Shown here: positions 1 through 10,506 of the stretch, in pieces
Layout of the letters: each line of letters starts with the position of its first letter
Numbering within the stretch: the stretch's first letter is position 1
Assembly: GCA_902549495.1 (NCBI GenBank)
Contig: CACCVU010000003.1
Span: 1 to 58,847 of the forward strand
Reading direction: 5' to 3'
DNA from: an uncultured Pelagibacteraceae bacterium
GTDB taxonomy: Bacteria > Pseudomonadota > Alphaproteobacteria > Pelagibacterales > Pelagibacteraceae
Length of the DNA: 58,847 bases
The notes under the pieces: model-generated
Seen by the model: the letters and a program-made list of their open reading frames with translations, nothing else
Database searches by the model: none
What the model was told of the DNA's origin: nothing
Translations under genes and position numbers: made by a program

Positions 1-917
1 TTTTTAAGGTTTCTACCAACCAAATAATCATTATTTAAAACTTTAAGATCAAAATTTGCATTTTTTATTTTTCCATTATTTTTATAATCAAAGTTTTTAA
101 GTTTATATGTTTTGTCAAAATTTAATATTAAACTATTGTTAATATTAGCCCGTACATTTGAAAAACTATTTATGTAATCAAAACGAGGTAAGAGTTTTTG
201 AAGTTTTTTGATTTCTTCATTAATTATTATGTCAGATCTAAAATTTGATTCTATTTTTATTTCTGAAGAGAGATCAACTTTTAAATCACCCTCCTTAATT
301 GTAAAAAATTCTGATTTTCCAAAAAAATTTTTTAATAATATATCTGTTCGATCTGCAAAAAATGAAAATGAGGATTCTTTTAACTCCAAATCTTTAGAGA
401 TTCCTATTCTTAAATCTGTTACTTGCCCTCTGGTGATAAAATTATTTAATGTATTATTTTTATCTAAAAAAAATTCAATTTCTGAATTTATTTTTCCATC
501 AATAAGCTTATTTTTTACAAAACTTTGGAAATTTGAAGGCTTAAAAGATTTTGATAGAGTTTTTAATTGTTTGACGGTGAATTGATTCAAATTTAAAATT
601 ACCTTTTTTATTTTTACTTCAGATTTAATAATTGATAAAAAATCTAAATAAACTTTTAATTTATTTGAGGGAATTAAAATGCCTCTGTAGTAAATTTTTG
701 GACTATCTGTCTCTAGAAATAAACTTGCCTCTTGAATATCAAGCTTAAACTGAATTGCCTCTAAATCTAGTTCAATTTTTTTATTATTTTCTTTTATCTT
801 TTGTGAGATAAAGTTGTTAAATTTTTTTGTTTTAATTCCTGTAGTTGATAAAATAATTATTGATGAAATAAAAAAAAAGAAAATGAATGACAAAACTACA
901 GATATTGTTTTATTCAT
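1..917 (-). CDS. AsmA/DUF3971-like large envelope protein, N-terminal part (runs off window edge)
   Basis: Open minus-strand frame from ATG at 917 (MNKTISVVLSFIFFFFISSIIILSTTGIKTKKFNNFISQKIKENNK...), N-terminal TM segment; ATG overlaps prfB stop as TAATG. Absent from ORF track because it has no stop in the window. Family call is from general character only. Confidence 0.6.
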   Translation of the reverse strand, partial: MNKTISVVLSFIFFFFISSIIILSTTGIKTKKFNNFISQKIKENNKKIELDLEAIQFKLDIQEASLFLETDSPKIYYRGILIPSNKLKVYLDFLSIIKSEVKIKKVILNLNQFTVKQLKTLSKSFKPSNFQSFVKNKLIDGKINSEIEFFLDKNNTLNNFITRGQVTDLRIGISKDLELKESSFSFFADRTDILLKNFFGKSEFFTIKEGDLKVDLSSEIKIESNFRSDIIINEEIKKLQKLLPRFDYINSFSNVRANINNSLILNFDKTYKLKNFDYKNNGKIKNANFDLKVLNNDYLVGRNLK

Positions 918-2006
918 TATTTATTTTTTATTCCTTCCTCAATGAATTGATCTATATTTCCATCCAATACGCTTGATGGATTTGTACTTTCTATTTTATT
1001 CCTCAAGTCTTTTACTAGTTGATATGGTTGCAATACGTAAGACCTAATTTGGTGACCCCATCCAATATCTGTTTTGGCATTTAATTCTTTTTGATTTTCT
1101 TCCTCTCTTTTTTGCATTTCATTTTCATATAATCTCGCTCTTAACATCTTAAAACAGGTTTCTTTATTCTTGTGTTGAGATCTCTCATTTTGACACTGAA
1201 CTACTATTTTTGTCGGCAAATGCGTTATTCTAACAGCACTATCAGTTGTGTTTACATGTTGTCCTCCTGCGCCACTAGATCTGTAAGTATCTATTCTCAA
1301 ATCTTTTTCATCAATTTGAATATTAATGTCGTCCTCTATTAAAGGGTAGACCCATACACTTGCAAAACTTGTATGTCTTCGAGCTCCACTGTCAAATGGA
1401 GATATTCTGACTAACCTATGCACACCGGACTCTGCTCTCATTAAACCATACAAGTAACTTCCTTCAACCTTAATGGTTGAAGATTTAATGCCAGCTTCTT
1501 CTCCTTTATGTTCGCTAATTATCTGATATTTAAAACCTTTTTTATCAAACCATTTCATGTACATCCGCCTAAGCATATCAGCCCAGTCCTGACTTTCGGT
1601 GCCTCCTGCTCCTGCATGTATTTCTAAAAATATATTCAATTCGTCGTTCTCACCCGACAAAAAACAACTGATTTCGATTTTTTTAAGATTACTCTGAATT
1701 TCGTCAATTTTATCATTGCAATCTTGAATAATTTCCTCGTTTTTTTCCTCTAAAGCTAGTTTAAATAAATCTTTAATATTAGATGTTTCTAAAAAATAAC
1801 TTCTATAAGATGAAAGAATATCTTCAAAAATTTTTTTTTGTTTAACTGTCTTTTTTGCGATGTCTTTATTTTTCCAGAAATTTTCTTGTTGTAGTGTCTT
1901 TTCTATTTCTTCAAGTTTATCTTTAACTTGGTTTTTATCAAAGATACCCCCTTATGTTATTAAGAGTGCTTTCTATTTTTAGTAATTTATTTTCAATATT
2001 TTCCAT
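917..2006 (-). CDS. prfB: Peptide chain release factor 2, expressed through programmed +1 frameshift
   Basis: GGQHVN motif (SGAGGQHVNTTDSAVRITHLPTKIVVQCQNERSQ). Upstream frame reads MENIENKLLKIESTLNNIRGYL then TGA; +1 frame continues DKNQVKDKLEEIEKTLQQENFWKNKDIAKKT... Confidence 0.95.
1938..1954 (-). promoter_or_regulatory. prfB: prfB programmed +1 frameshift site (AGG GGG TAT CTT TGA)
   Basis: Minus strand reads ATAAGGGGGTATCTTTGAT: SD-like AGGGGG, CTT slippery codon, TGA stop, matching the canonical bacterial RF2 recoding site. Confidence 0.93.
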
Positions 2007-4372
2007 TAGTAAAACTGTCTAAATTTTATTAGTGTATCACGATCGTTAATTGATATTAAGTCGTTATTATTTATATTGTTAATATCTTTTAATTTTAAAG
2101 CCTCGACAATAATGTTCTTGTCTTTTGGTAACGATTTCTGGCCTGTGTCATAGTTAAGTGAAGTTAGATAAATATTTTCAGGTATTTTAAATTCATCAAA
2201 ATCCTCTTTAAATAATGAGTTTTCAATAAAATTTTTAAATACAGGCAATGCTACCTTAGATCCTGTTTCAAATTTACCTAAAGTTTTAGGATTATCAAAT
2301 CCAATATAAACTCCAACAACTAAATTCGATGTGAATCCTATAAACCATGCATCATAATTATCATTGGTTGTACCAGTTTTGCCGGCTATCGGTACTTTGA
2401 GTGATTTTAATTTTTTTGCTGTACCTCTTTTTACAGCACCATTCAAAATTGTGACCATTTGGTATGCAGTTTCCTCACTCATAACTCTATCGTTCATATT
2501 CTTAATAACAGGGTATTCTTCAGATCCATTTATAAATTTATCACAACCTAAACACTCTCTGTTTTTTACCTTAAAGATTGTCTTTCCTCTTCTATCTTGA
2601 ATTCTTGAAATAAGCTTTGGTTCAATTTTAATTCCGCCATTAACAAAAGGTGCATATGCAGAAGTTAGATTGATCAAGCTTGTTTCAGCCGCGCCTAAAG
2701 AGACAGACAATAATTCAGGTATTTCCTCATAAACATTTAATTTTTTAGATAAATCAAAAATTTTATTTAAGCCTAATATTTTGGCTATTCTCACCGTCAT
2801 TAAATTTCTTGAGTGCTCAATTCCTTTTCTCAAGGTGGTTGGTCCATAAAATTTTTTTCCATAATTTTCAGGTTTCCAATTTTTTAATCCCACACCTTGA
2901 CTTTCTACAAAAGGAGCATCTAAAATTATAGAGTTAGGAGCAAATCCATTTTCTAAAGCAGCAGCATATACAATTGGTTTAAAAGCGGAACCAGGCTGCC
3001 TCTTTGCTTGTGTTACTCTATTAAATTCACTTGATTTAAAATTAAATCCTCCAACTAAAGCTTTTACATCCCCAGTATATGGATCTATTGCGACTATGCC
3101 TCCATTGACTTTCGGGTATTGTTTTAATTTCCATGTATTGCTATCTTTTTTTACAAAAATGATATCACCGACTTTAAGTTTATCAGTAATTGTTTTTTTT
3201 TTGGGAATAATCCATTTTAAATCATCATAAAATATTTCGCCGGATAGGGTATTTTTTACATCTTGTTTTAAAGTTTTGAAATTTACTTTTACATTGTCTG
3301 TGCTAATAATTTCGGCAAAGTGCCAAGATAAGGTAGGATCTAATTTATATTTTTCAATTTTTTTTTTCCAATTTTTATCATTTAATTTATTTGTGACTAC
3401 TCCTCTCCAACCTCTTCTTTTATCATAATCTTCAATTCCTTTTCTTAAAGATTTTAAAGCTTGAATTTGGTAATTTATATTTAAAGGTGTTTTAATGCTT
3501 AAGCCTTGAGAATATAGTTTTTCGAAACCATAATTTTCATTCACCGATCTTCTCACCTCCTCAGTGTAAGAGTTAGCCTCATTCACAATTTCAATTTTTC
3601 TTTTTTTTAAGTTCAAATTTGAGCTTTTAAATAACTCAAAATCTTTTTTTGAAATAAAATTATTTTCTTTTAGATTATTTAAAACTAAATCTCTTCTAAA
3701 TTTTCCAACCTTGGGATACTTATAAGGATTATATTTACTTGGTGCTTTTGGCAAAGCTGCAAGAAGCGCCGCATCTGGATAGCTTAGTTCTTTGATGGAT
3801 TTATCAAAATATTCTAAACTTGCGGCTGCTATTCCGTAAGTTCCTTGCCCTAAATAAATTTGATTCAAATATAATTCTAAAATTCTTTCTTTCGAATAAG
3901 CTCTTTCAATTCTAAAAGCTAGTATGGCCTCTTTTATTTTTCTTTTCATTGAAACTTCATTTGTCAAGAGAAAGTTTTTTGCTACTTGTTGTGTAATTGT
4001 AGATGCACCTTCTAATCTTTTATTCTGCGAAATATTTTTAAGATTTTTGAAGATCGCTCTTAAAATACCTTTTGCATCTATACCTGGGTGATTAAAGAAA
4101 TTTTTATCTTCTGCTGATAAAAAGGAATTGATAACTTTCTCAGGTATGGACTCATAAGGAACAAATAATCTCTTCTGTAAAGCGTACTCAGCAATTAATT
4201 TTCCGTCCTGTGAGTAAACCCTACTAGAGATCGGTGGTTGATAATTTGATAATTTTTTATAGTCAGGAAGTCCTATAGAAAAATACCAAAAAGTAGATAA
4301 ACTAAAAATAAGTAGAATTATGGTAAATAATATAAGAAACTTTGCTGAAAAGTTAATAAATTTAAACATCAC
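2006..4372 (-). CDS. mrcA: Penicillin-binding protein 1A (transglycosylase/transpeptidase)
   Basis: GT51 motifs (EDKNFFNHPGID, GASTITQQVAKNFLL) and transpeptidase motifs (SAFKP, KTGTT). Confidence 0.93.
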   Translation of the reverse strand: MMFKFINFSAKFLILFTIILLIFSLSTFWYFSIGLPDYKKLSNYQPPISSRVYSQDGKLIAEYALQKRLFVPYESIPEKVINSFLSAEDKNFFNHPGIDAKGILRAIFKNLKNISQNKRLEGASTITQQVAKNFLLTNEVSMKRKIKEAILAFRIERAYSKERILELYLNQIYLGQGTYGIAAASLEYFDKSIKELSYPDAALLAALPKAPSKYNPYKYPKVGKFRRDLVLNNLKENNFISKKDFELFKSSNLNLKKRKIEIVNEANSYTEEVRRSVNENYGFEKLYSQGLSIKTPLNINYQIQALKSLRKGIEDYDKRRGWRGVVTNKLNDKNWKKKIEKYKLDPTLSWHFAEIISTDNVKVNFKTLKQDVKNTLSGEIFYDDLKWIIPKKKTITDKLKVGDIIFVKKDSNTWKLKQYPKVNGGIVAIDPYTGDVKALVGGFNFKSSEFNRVTQAKRQPGSAFKPIVYAAALENGFAPNSIILDAPFVESQGVGLKNWKPENYGKKFYGPTTLRKGIEHSRNLMTVRIAKILGLNKIFDLSKKLNVYEEIPELLSVSLGAAETSLINLTSAYAPFVNGGIKIEPKLISRIQDRRGKTIFKVKNRECLGCDKFINGSEEYPVIKNMNDRVMSEETAYQMVTILNGAVKRGTAKKLKSLKVPIAGKTGTTNDNYDAWFIGFTSNLVVGVYIGFDNPKTLGKFETGSKVALPVFKNFIENSLFKEDFDEFKIPENIYLTSLNYDTGQKSLPKDKNIIVEALKLKDINNINNNDLISINDRDTLIKFRQFY

Positions 4373-4419
4373 CCTATTTTATTAATAAATTTGACTTTCT
4401 TTAGGCATTAAGAATTTAA

Positions 4420-4450
4420 TTGACTGTATTTATCTGAAAAATTGTATAAA
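4420..4450 (+). promoter_or_regulatory. Possible sigma70-type promoter for rne
   Basis: TTGACT at 4420-4425 and TATAAA at 4445-4450, 19-nt spacer (18 if GTATAA is used); between divergent mrcA and rne. Confidence 0.45.
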
Positions 4451-4511
4451 ATAGCGCTATGACAAATTTTAAATTCACAGATTTCAAAAAATTAAAAGGA
4501 ATTCAACTTAA

Positions 4512-6368
4512 ATGGAAAAAAATTTATACATTGATGCATCGCATCCTAATGAAACACGAATTGTACTTAAATCAGAAAATTCAATTGAAGAATATGAATT
4601 TGAAGATAAAGATAATTTAAATTTTAAAAATAACATATATTTAGGTACTATCAGTAGAGTCGAACCTTCACTTCAAGCTGCTTTCGTAAACTTTGGTAGA
4701 GAAAGACACGGTTTTCTAGCATTTAATGATATTCAATCTGATTACTATCAACTACCTTCTGAAGACAAAGAAAGAATAAGAATTGCCGAGGAAAAGATCA
4801 GAGAAGATTTAAAGAATAAAACTGTAGACACTTCTGAAGAAAATACTGAAATTAATAATTCAATAGAGCACATTGATCAAAAAACTGAGGCTGAGGAAAC
4901 AATTGTTCAATCAGAAGAAAATATAAAAATTAATGATAATTCAAATCATAAAGAAACTGAGCAAAAAAGAAAATTTAGGGAGGAAGTAAAGTCTTCTTTT
5001 GGAATTAAAAGATATAGAATTCAAGAAGTCATAAAACCTGGGCAGGTAATTCTTGTACAAGTAATAAAAGAAGAAAGAGGTCAAAAAGGTGCAGCACTTA
5101 CAACTTTTATCTCATTAGCAGGAAAATACATGGTATTAATGCCCAACACGCCAAAAGGTGGAGGAATATCAAGGAAAATATTTAATTCTTCCGACAGACA
5201 AAAAATAAGAGATATTCTAAATGATATTAATATACCAAAAAGTATGGGAGTTATTGTTAGGACTGCAGGTGCAAATAAAACAAAAAATGAAATTGAAAAA
5301 GATTTTCAAAGTATACTTAAAACCTGGGACACAATTACTGAAAAAGCTCTTGAGTCTAACGCGCCTTCTTTAGTCTATGAAGAGGGAGATATAATTAAGA
5401 GAACCTTGAGAGATATTTATGATAACGAAACAAAAAATATTTATATTGAGGGAAATGAAGCTTACCAGAAAGCAAAAAAATTTATGAAAGATTTGATGCC
5501 AAAATATGTAAAAAATATAAAAAAATATCGAGGAAAAATACCGTTATTTCATGACGCAAAGATTGAAAAAGAGTTAAACAATATTTTTGAGCCTACAGTA
5601 AAATTAAAATCGGGTGGATATTTGGTTATTAATCCCACAGAAGCTTTAGTCTCAATTGATATTAATTCTGGACAGTCAACTAAACAAATTAATATTGAAA
5701 AAACTGCACTAAATACAAATTTAGAAGCTGCAGAAGAGATTGCCCATCAAATAAAATTAAGGGATTTATCAGGATTAATTGTTATCGATTTTATCGATAT
5801 GATTAATTTTTACAATAGACGTATTGTTGAAAGAAAAATGAGAGAGAGCATCAGAAAAGATAGAGCTAGAATTCAAATTGGTAAAATTAGTAATTTCGGC
5901 CTTTTAGAAATGACAAGACAGAGACTTCGGGAGGGGTCAATTAAATGGGAAACACAATTATCACTGGGATCATTTGCTCAAAAAATATGTAAAAAAATAC
6001 AATTTTTAGCTTTTTCTGAAAAAGTTAAAGTTTTAAAAACGTACGTTCCTGAAAAAGTTAAGCTTTTTATAGAAAATAACCTTCTTGAAGAATTAAAACT
6101 TTTTCAAAAAAAGTACCCGCTCAAAATCGAAATATTATCAGATGAAAGATTTATTATTCCAGAATACAAAATTGAATTATTGAATAAATCTAAAAAATTG
6201 ATAAATACAGTTGAAAATTTTAATGGGATTAAGTTAAAAGTAAAAGAGAAAAAAAATAAGATTAAAGAAATAAAACAAACGAAGAAAGCTAAAGCTACTT
6301 CAAAAAAAACAAAAATTAAAAAAACTTTAAGGACTTTATGGGTGAGAAGAAAAAAAAAATTAAATTAA
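4512..6368 (+). CDS. rne: Ribonuclease E/G family endoribonuclease
   Basis: S1-like N-terminus ([25 protein letters not shown]), catalytic LVSIDINSG and [37 protein letters not shown]. Confidence 0.92.
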   Translation: MEKNLYIDASHPNETRIVLKSENSIEEYEFEDKDNLNFKNNIYLGTISRVEPSLQAAFVNFGRERHGFLAFNDIQSDYYQLPSEDKERIRIAEEKIREDLKNKTVDTSEENTEINNSIEHIDQKTEAEETIVQSEENIKINDNSNHKETEQKRKFREEVKSSFGIKRYRIQEVIKPGQVILVQVIKEERGQKGAALTTFISLAGKYMVLMPNTPKGGGISRKIFNSSDRQKIRDILNDINIPKSMGVIVRTAGANKTKNEIEKDFQSILKTWDTITEKALESNAPSLVYEEGDIIKRTLRDIYDNETKNIYIEGNEAYQKAKKFMKDLMPKYVKNIKKYRGKIPLFHDAKIEKELNNIFEPTVKLKSGGYLVINPTEALVSIDINSGQSTKQINIEKTALNTNLEAAEEIAHQIKLRDLSGLIVIDFIDMINFYNRRIVERKMRESIRKDRARIQIGKISNFGLLEMTRQRLREGSIKWETQLSLGSFAQKICKKIQFLAFSEKVKVLKTYVPEKVKLFIENNLLEELKLFQKKYPLKIEILSDERFIIPEYKIELLNKSKKLINTVENFNGIKLKVKEKKNKIKEIKQTKKAKATSKKTKIKKTLRTLWVRRKKKLN

Positions 6369-7142
6369 ACCTTTTGTAGGTGAACTTGATGAAGCAAAAA
6401 TATTTTTTTTCATTCTCCCAGCTAAAAAAGCATTTCTTCCTGAAATAACTGCATCCTTGAAAGCTTTAGCCATTAGTACAGGCTTTTTTGAATTAGCAAT
6501 TGCACTGTTTATTAATACTCCGTCGCAACCTAACTCCATAGCAATTGTAGCGTCGGAGGCAGTCCCTATTCCTGCGTCAACTATAACAGGTACTTTTGAT
6601 TGTTTAATAATTAAGGAGATATTTTCTGTGTTTTGAAACCCAAGACCAGAGCCAATAGGAGAAGCTAATGGCATTATAGCCGAGGCCCCACTGTCTTCAA
6701 GTTTCGTTGCCAATAATGGATCGTCTGTACAGTAGACCATTACTTTAAAACCCTCTTTGACTAAGATTTTTGTTGAAAGAATAGTTTCTGCCATATTTGG
6801 ATAAAGGGTTTTTTTATCTCCTAAAACTTCTAGTTTTACTAATTTCCATCCACCCATTTCACGAGCTAATCTTAAAGTCCTTAAAGCTTCATCAGAGGTG
6901 TAACATCCAGCAGTATTAGGTAACAATTTGATTTTTTTTTGATTTAAGTAATCTGTAAGCATTGGCTTTCTTTTATCTATTATGTTCACGCGTCTTACCG
7001 CTACAGTAATCATATCTGCGCCAGAGGCTTCTACAGCTTTAGCAGTTTCTTTAAAACTTTTATATTTTCCAGTACCTACAATTAATCTAGATTTTAATTT
7101 GGTGCTAGAAATTTTTAAAACATCATTTTTCAATTTAGCCAC
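6360..7142 (-). CDS. thiG: Thiazole synthase
   Basis: [70 protein letters not shown]. Confidence 0.95.
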   Translation of the reverse strand: MAKLKNDVLKISSTKLKSRLIVGTGKYKSFKETAKAVEASGADMITVAVRRVNIIDKRKPMLTDYLNQKKIKLLPNTAGCYTSDEALRTLRLAREMGGWKLVKLEVLGDKKTLYPNMAETILSTKILVKEGFKVMVYCTDDPLLATKLEDSGASAIMPLASPIGSGLGFQNTENISLIIKQSKVPVIVDAGIGTASDATIAMELGCDGVLINSAIANSKKPVLMAKAFKDAVISGRNAFLAGRMKKNIFASSSSPTKGLI

Positions 7143-7353
7143 CTCCGATAAAATGAACTATTTCTAATCGGTCATTATTTTTTAAATACTTTTTCTTATA
7201 CTTCAATTTTGGGATAATAGTGCCATTGTGCTCGATTGCTATTTTCTTATTATCTAAATTATATTTAACCAATAAATCCATTATAGTAGATTTTGATTTT
7301 ATAGCGATTTTCTTTCCATTTAATTGTATTTTTGCCATAATTGAGCTAATCAA
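7135..7353 (-). CDS. thiS: Sulfur carrier protein ThiS
   Basis: Ubiquitin-fold small protein ending in VHFIGGG, just upstream of thiG. True start may be MAKIQLNG (internal Met). Confidence 0.9.
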   Translation of the reverse strand: MISSIMAKIQLNGKKIAIKSKSTIMDLLVKYNLDNKKIAIEHNGTIIPKLKYKKKYLKNNDRLEIVHFIGGG

Positions 7354-7371
7354 TTCTAATAATAAAAATTA

Positions 7372-7818
7372 ATGAAAAAAATTATAATTCTTAATGGTCC
7401 AAATCTCAACCTTTTAGGCGAAAGAGAAATAAAACAATATGGGAATTTAACGCTTAGTGACATTGAAAAAAATTGTAAGGAATTTGGGAATAAAAATAAT
7501 TTTGACATTTCCTTTTATCAATCAAATATTGAGGGTGAAATTGTGGAAAAAATACAAAACTCAAGAAATGTACAAAATGGATTAATTATTAATGCTGGTG
7601 GTTATACACATACATCTGTAGCCATTCATGATGCTTTAAAAATTATTAAATTTCCAATTATTGAATTGCATATTAGTAATATTTATAATAGAGAAGATTT
7701 CAGACATAAATCTCTTATTAGCAAAATTGCTAGAGGCGTAATTTGTGGATTTGGTGCTAATGGTTATATAATGGCATTAGAAGCGATGAAAAATTTTTTA
7801 AAAAATGAAAATAGATAA
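7372..7818 (+). CDS. aroQ: 3-dehydroquinate dehydratase, type II
   Basis: ILNGPNLNLLGEREIKQYG, QSNIEGEIV, INAGGYTHTSVAIHDAL, ELHISNIYNREDFRH. Confidence 0.95.
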   Translation: MKKIIILNGPNLNLLGEREIKQYGNLTLSDIEKNCKEFGNKNNFDISFYQSNIEGEIVEKIQNSRNVQNGLIINAGGYTHTSVAIHDALKIIKFPIIELHISNIYNREDFRHKSLISKIARGVICGFGANGYIMALEAMKNFLKNENR

Positions 7819-8230
7819 AAAGTTAATCAAAGAATTGGTAGATCATTTAAAAGATTTTAATCTTACTGAATTAGAATATCAAGATGGACAAACTAAAATA
7901 AAAGTTTCTAAAGCTTCGAAAGCAGTTGAAAGTTTTAAAACTGGAGCAGTAGTCTCACCTAATAAATCAGTTTTAAAAAACTCAGAGGATAGCGAAGGAA
8001 CAAGGATTAAATCACCTATAATTGGTACTGCATATTTAGCGCCTGAACCTGGAGCAAAAAAATTTATAGAAGTCGGTAATAAAATTAAAAAAGGTCAAAC
8101 AGTAATGATAGTTGAGGCAATGAAAACTATGAATCATGTACCATCGACAAGCGATGGCGAAGTGAAAAAAATTCTTGTTGAAGACGGACAGCCAGTTGAA
8201 TTTGGACAAACTCTAGTAATTCTTAAATAA
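7805..8230 (+). CDS. accB: Acetyl-CoA carboxylase biotin carboxyl carrier protein
   Basis: Biotinylation motif VEAMKTMNHV; followed by accC. Confidence 0.95.
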   Translation: MKIDKKLIKELVDHLKDFNLTELEYQDGQTKIKVSKASKAVESFKTGAVVSPNKSVLKNSEDSEGTRIKSPIIGTAYLAPEPGAKKFIEVGNKIKKGQTVMIVEAMKTMNHVPSTSDGEVKKILVEDGQPVEFGQTLVILK

Positions 8231-8233
8231 GAA

Positions 8234-9571
8234 ATGTTCAAAAAAGTTTTAATAGCTAATAGAGGCGAGATCGCCGTAAGAGTTATCAGAGCATGTAAAG
8301 AATGGGGAATTAACACTGTTGCTGTTCACTCTGACGTGGATGCAGACTCTATGCATGTAAGGCTCGCGGATGAAAGTGTTTGTATTGGTTCCCATCAACC
8401 CCAAAATAGTTATTTAAATATCCCCTCAATAATGTCAGCAGTTGATTTGACAGGAGCAGAGGCAATACACCCGGGATACGGATTTCTTTCAGAAAACGCA
8501 AAATTTTCTGAAATTGTTAATAAACATGGTATAAAATTTATTGGACCAAGTGCTGAAATAATTTCAAAAATGGGAGACAAAATTGAAGCAAAGAGGATAG
8601 CAAAAAAATATGGTCTTCCAATTATTGAAGGATCTGAGGGTGAAGTTAAATCCCTTTCAGATGCTAAATCTATTTGTAAAAGAATTGGGTACCCGGTTTT
8701 AATTAAAGCTGCAGGTGGGGGTGGAGGAAAAGGTATGAAAATTGTGGAACAGGAAAATGAATTAGAAAATTTATTTCTCACAGCAAAAACAGAAGCTAAA
8801 AAATTTTTCGGAAAAGATGAATTGTACATAGAAAAATATTTTAAAAATCCAAGACATATTGAAGTACAAATAATGTCTGGGAAAAATAAAACAGTGCATT
8901 TAGGAGAGAGAGATTGTTCAGTTCAAAGAAGACACCAAAAATTAATTGAAGAAACTCCTAGCCCAGTACTTACCGATAATCAAAGAGAAGACCTTTTGAA
9001 TAAGACTGTAAAAATGGTTGAACAAATTAATTATGAAGGAGCTGGTACAGTTGAATTTATTTATGAGAAAGGAAAATTTTATTTTTTGGAAATGAACACT
9101 AGAGTTCAAGTAGAACATCCAGTAACAGAAGTTCAAACTGGTATAGATATTGTAAAAGAACAATTATGGATAGCTTTTACGGGTGAAACTGCTCTTAAAC
9201 AAAGTGACATAAAGCCCAGAGGTCATTCAATTGAGTGCCGAATTAATGCAGAAAATCCAGCTTTAAATTTTCAACCGAGCCCAGGTGTCATTAGTGTATG
9301 TCACCAGCCTTCTGGCTTCAGAACAAGAGTAGATGGATCGATATTTCAAGGGTGTAAAATAACACCTTATTACGATAGTTTAATTGCTAAAGTTATTTGC
9401 AAAGGTAGAAATAGAACTGAAGCAATACAAAGAACTCTGAGATCATTGGATGAATTTGTTCTTGAGGGGATTACTACTACAATTGAATTGCATAAAAAAA
9501 TTTTAAATCATAAAAAATTTGTTGACTCAGATTTTGATACTAATTGGCTTTCTAAAGAAAAATTTTTTTAG
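8234..9571 (+). CDS. accC: Acetyl-CoA carboxylase biotin carboxylase subunit
   Basis: MFKKVLIANRGEIAVRVIRACKE, AAGGGGGKGMK, FLEMNTRVQVEHPVTE. Confidence 0.96.
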   Translation: MFKKVLIANRGEIAVRVIRACKEWGINTVAVHSDVDADSMHVRLADESVCIGSHQPQNSYLNIPSIMSAVDLTGAEAIHPGYGFLSENAKFSEIVNKHGIKFIGPSAEIISKMGDKIEAKRIAKKYGLPIIEGSEGEVKSLSDAKSICKRIGYPVLIKAAGGGGGKGMKIVEQENELENLFLTAKTEAKKFFGKDELYIEKYFKNPRHIEVQIMSGKNKTVHLGERDCSVQRRHQKLIEETPSPVLTDNQREDLLNKTVKMVEQINYEGAGTVEFIYEKGKFYFLEMNTRVQVEHPVTEVQTGIDIVKEQLWIAFTGETALKQSDIKPRGHSIECRINAENPALNFQPSPGVISVCHQPSGFRTRVDGSIFQGCKITPYYDSLIAKVICKGRNRTEAIQRTLRSLDEFVLEGITTTIELHKKILNHKKFVDSDFDTNWLSKEKFF

Positions 9572-10089
9572 ACTTGACAATTAACAAGTTGTAAATCGTA
9601 AATAGCATGGTCAAAAGGAGTTAAATTAGGATCAGAGGCAAACGTCCAACCATTAAAAATAAAGACTTTTTCATTTTCATTTTTAGATAGATCTTTTACT
9701 TGCATATAAGCTACATCATCTAAAATATTATTATTATTTACTTTGCCGCATTTAAGAATTTTTATTTCCAAAGGGCCAAATTTTTTCGGTTCATTAAATT
9801 TTACAAAGATTTGAGAAGATTTTGCTGTTATTTTATCTAACGCGATTAACACTGCATTAAATTTAATTTGAATATCATTAGTTTTATCTTTATTTTTAAT
9901 TTGCTTATTATTTGTATTATTTTCACTATCAGTTTCTGTTTCCTCAAAACTTGGTTTTAATTTTTCCAGATTTATCAAAGGTGAAGTTACAATTTTGTTT
10001 TCTGCAAAAGAAAAAGATGACAATATTAATGAAATTAAAGTTATTAAAACTATAAAATTATTTCCAAGTTTTATATCTTTTTTTATCAT
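9568..10089 (-). CDS. DUF2155-family exported protein
   Basis: Signal peptide; ...ALDKITAKSSQIFVKFNEPKKFGPLEIKILKCGKV...VFIFNGWTFASDPNLTPFDHAIYDLQLVNC; next to NDUFA12 as in many alphaproteobacteria. Confidence 0.75.
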   Translation of the reverse strand: MIKKDIKLGNNFIVLITLISLILSSFSFAENKIVTSPLINLEKLKPSFEETETDSENNTNNKQIKNKDKTNDIQIKFNAVLIALDKITAKSSQIFVKFNEPKKFGPLEIKILKCGKVNNNNILDDVAYMQVKDLSKNENEKVFIFNGWTFASDPNLTPFDHAIYDLQLVNCQV

Positions 10090-10405
10090 TTTTTTTGCTT
10101 ATTTTGACAGGTGTATATTTTTCAACTGTGCCAGTTTTGTTTTCTAAGTGTTTTTTTTGCCATTGATATTTTTTTTCCAATTTATCATTCGGAATTTTGT
10201 CTATTGTATGGTGCATCCATAAATACCAATCTGCAGTTATTTTTGTCGCCTCTATTTCAGATGAATAAATTACCCATCTTTCATCATTTTTATTTTTATA
10301 ATACTTGTTTCCATAATCATCCTTTCCTACGAGTTTGCCGGTAAAAAAAGTTTTGATAAAAGTTCCAAAAGTTTGCTTATTCCACCAAGTAAAAAAAATT
10401 TTCAT
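10058..10405 (-). CDS. NDUFA12-family NADH:ubiquinone oxidoreductase accessory subunit
   Basis: MKIFFTWWNKQTFGTFIKTFFTGKLVGKDDYGNKYYKNKNDERWVIYSSEIEATKITADWYLWMHHTIDKIP. ORF track extends 8 codons further upstream. Confidence 0.85.
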   Translation of the reverse strand: MKIFFTWWNKQTFGTFIKTFFTGKLVGKDDYGNKYYKNKNDERWVIYSSEIEATKITADWYLWMHHTIDKIPNDKLEKKYQWQKKHLENKTGTVEKYTPVKISKKNDKKRYKTWK

Positions 10406-10506
10406 ATTTGAATTTTTAAATCCACACAATTTTTAATTGTATTTATTATAAAATAGACACTCACTTCAATAATATATATCTATAATAATAAAGATTCCAT
10501 TAATTA

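Noticed and set aside
208-585. Plus-strand ORF of 125 aa in track
   Set aside because: Antisense to the continuous minus-strand AsmA-like frame, no recognisable domain; AT-rich shadow ORF.
4460-4620. Short upstream ORF ([21 protein letters not shown]...) overlapping rne start
   Set aside because: Out-of-frame with rne and becomes low-complexity; no support as a leader peptide.
8410-8829. Minus-strand ORF of 139 aa inside accC
   Set aside because: Shadow of the well-supported accC coding frame; Pro/Phe-rich translation typical of antisense frames.
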